Part shown: one piece after another, positions 62,754 to 64,000 of the stretch
How positions within the stretch are numbered: position 1 is the stretch's first letter
How the letters are laid out: each line of letters starts with the position of its first letter
Source of the DNA: Bacteroidales bacterium
GTDB lineage: Bacteria; Bacteroidota; Bacteroidia; Bacteroidales; UBA932
Direction of reading: 5' to 3'
DNA: 64,000 nt
Assembly (NCBI GenBank): GCA_017617035.1
Contig: JAFZWV010000006.1
Coordinates: forward strand, 27,571 to 91,570
Position numbers and translations under genes: made by a program
Notes under the pieces: generated by a model
Database searches by the model: none
Seen by the model: the letters and a program-made list of their open reading frames with translations, nothing else
Told to the model about the DNA's origin: nothing

Positions 62754-63321
62754 CGAACTCGTACGTCTCGCCATGATAGGCGACGGCGCGGCCTTTACCG
62801 CGTTGTGGGATACACACATAGCCGCCCTTCGCGCATACCTCAAATCGACGATGAAGAATCTCGACGATTTCTACATCGACGATATTTGCTCGCGCAGTTT
62901 TGAAAAAGCGTTCAGGCAGATTCGGAGCTATGACCCCTCGCGCAGCCAGTTCTCGACATGGCTTAAGACTATTGCTCATAACACTGCGCTGGATATTCTG
63001 GATGCCGAGCGTCGCGCGGGTAGAGAAACCGTCTCTTTGGACGATAACCTTCAGACGGCCTCGGTAGCGGAAACTGTATCCGATATCGACTCCGATGCGC
63101 TGGACTCGATCATACGCGACGAAGACGAACTGCGCACGCGCGCGTATGTCGACGGCCTGCCCGATTTGTACAGGGAAGTGGCCCGCAAACGTTTGATTGA
63201 AGGTCTTCAGTATAAGGAGATTGCAGACGAACTGGGAATGGAACTGAACACTGTCCGTACGCGCATACGCCGCGCCAAGGACCTTATCGAGAAAATGAAA
63301 CGCGATGAACAAGACGCCTAG
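62725..63321 (+). CDS. ECF-type sigma-70 family factor
   Basis: 198 aa. Region 2 is visible as FTALWDTHIAALRAYLKSTM, DDFYIDDICSRSFEKAFRQI and FSTWLKTIAHNTALDILDAE; region 4 as GLQYKEIADELGMELNTVRTRIRRAKDLI. The domains fit the extracytoplasmic function group. Its start lies 29 bases inside polA and its end overlaps rsmG by 17 bases. No anti-sigma gene is adjacent, so the signal is unknown. Confidence 0.88.
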   Translation: MVRTGSKPIDELVRLAMIGDGAAFTALWDTHIAALRAYLKSTMKNLDDFYIDDICSRSFEKAFRQIRSYDPSRSQFSTWLKTIAHNTALDILDAERRAGRETVSLDDNLQTASVAETVSDIDSDALDSIIRDEDELRTRAYVDGLPDLYREVARKRLIEGLQYKEIADELGMELNTVRTRIRRAKDLIEKMKRDEQDA

Positions 63322-63907
63322 CAAGAAGAAATACGCGAAGATGTGTAAACTCTACGCGGAGTGGAACGAGAAGATCAACGTCGTTTCGCGAAAAGATATA
63401 GACAACCTTTACGAGCACCATATCCTGCATTCGCTGGCCATCTACCAGTATATGAAAGACAATGGATTGCTTGAAGACGGTCTGGAGATTCTGGACCTGG
63501 GCACCGGCGGCGGCTTCCCCGGAATTCCCCTTGCGACAGTAATGCCTGGATGCCACTTCACTCTCTGCGACTCGATCGCGAAAAAAATCCGGGTTGCCCA
63601 GTCTGTTGCCCGCGACCTGAAACTAAGCAACGTCGATTTCGTGAACGCCAGGGCCGAAACACTTCCGGGACCTTACGACTGGGTCGTCTCGCGCGCTGTT
63701 ACTTCGCTCGATGAGTTCTACCCCTGGGTGAAAGGCAAATTCCGCAAGGGTATCTTGTACCTGAAAGGAGGGGATGTGGCAGAAGAAATCGCCAAAATGT
63801 GTCTCAAATGCAAGGTCGATCCCTCCAAGGTCAGCATTTGGCGCATAAATGATTGGCTTAAAGACGATTATTTCGAAGAAAAATTTGTAATTGAAATAAG
63901 AAAATAA
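63305..63907 (+). CDS. rsmG: 16S rRNA (guanine527-N7) methyltransferase RsmG
   Basis: 200 aa. The SAM-binding motif LEILDLGTGGGFPGIPLA and the preceding HHILHSLAIYQYM match RsmG (GidB). N-terminal WNEKINVVSRKD is typical. It methylates G527 of 16S rRNA; loss gives low-level streptomycin resistance in many bacteria. Immediately upstream of rpmH. Confidence 0.95.
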   Translation: MNKTPSKKKYAKMCKLYAEWNEKINVVSRKDIDNLYEHHILHSLAIYQYMKDNGLLEDGLEILDLGTGGGFPGIPLATVMPGCHFTLCDSIAKKIRVAQSVARDLKLSNVDFVNARAETLPGPYDWVVSRAVTSLDEFYPWVKGKFRKGILYLKGGDVAEEIAKMCLKCKVDPSKVSIWRINDWLKDDYFEEKFVIEIRK

Positions 63908-63915
63908 TATCTTTG
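63884..63915 (+). promoter_or_regulatory. Promoter of rpmH
   Basis: -33 TTTG at 63884-63887, 20-bp spacer, -7 TATCTTTG at 63908-63915. It overlaps the end of rsmG. Confidence 0.7.
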
Positions 63916-63951
63916 CCCTCCCAAAATCGAAAAACAAAAAAATAGATAGAT

Positions 63952-64000
63952 ATGAAAAGGACATTCCAACCCTCACGTCGCAAGAGAGTCAACAAGCACG
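63952..64000 (+). CDS. rpmH: Ribosomal protein L34, 5' part
   Basis: The first 16 codons read MKRTFQPSRRKRVNKH, the standard L34 N-terminus. The gene runs off the window. ATG at 63952, 37 bases after the promoter. Confidence 0.95.
   Translation, partial: MKRTFQPSRRKRVNKH

Overview
The window reads as a chromosomal segment of a gut- or rumen-type Bacteroidales bacterium (Bacteroidota). Supporting signs are many promoters of the Bacteroides type (a TAnnTTTG -7 box, sometimes with a TTTG about 19-21 bases upstream), few Shine-Dalgarno sequences, an operon of fimbrillin-like lipoproteins, membrane-tethered AraC regulators, an OlsF-type aminolipid acyltransferase, and many DUF families typical of the phylum. 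I would not name a genus from sequence alone.

Layout. 1-7779: the end of a secreted DUF4623-like protein, a nitrilase-fold protein that seems to have lost its catalytic residues, a Tat-exported DUF4434 lipoprotein, a PlsC-GNAT acyltransferase and two membrane-anchored AraC-type regulators. 7780-26735: an accessory cell-surface region. One long operon encodes a double OmpA-like/DUF3575 protein, a DUF5119 anchor-like lipoprotein, eight paralogous fimbrillin-type lipoproteins and two large tip or adhesin candidates. 26756-30559: a CapA-like lipoprotein, a fused ThrE exporter and TrpB2. 30556-34992: a DUF4595-like lipoprotein, DAHP synthase, chorismate mutase, and the LemA/DUF2207 pair. 34989-44906: barrel proteins, HisS, SppA, TilS, DUF3078, ProS, a Tyr/Trp-rich lipoprotein and an OMPP1/FadL-like barrel. 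44916-48226: lpxD-lpxC-lpxA-wbqC (lipid A). 48392-52701: rimP-nusA-infB behind a structured leader. 52800-59573: an alpha/beta hydrolase, EttA, tRNA-Gln, a barrel protein, DUF5715, a C69 dipeptidase, DUF4923 and TadA. 60024-64000: polA, an ECF-type sigma factor, rsmG and the start of rpmH.

The most unusual signal is a dispersed palindromic element. Its unit begins GTCAT, ends ATCT and has complementary arms. It often occurs as two head-to-head units. Copies lie at CDS edges and inside housekeeping genes: one supplies the stop codon of the CapA-like gene, one the C-terminus and stop of chorismate mutase, one pair sits between lemA and its partner, two tandem copies are translated inside IF-2, and one, expanded by a 21-bp minisatellite, is translated inside DNA polymerase I. 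This resembles the protein-coding palindromic elements known from Rickettsia.

Other points worth attention are: three homologous GC-rich stem-loops in gaps of the fimbrillin operon; an 18-bp perfect palindrome and a C9 tract upstream of that operon; LpxC without its usual fused FabZ; RimP lacking the C-terminal domain; a promoter-terminator-hairpin leader ahead of rimP; two hairpins sharing a core between divergent promoters; and several genes whose promoter leaves almost no leader.
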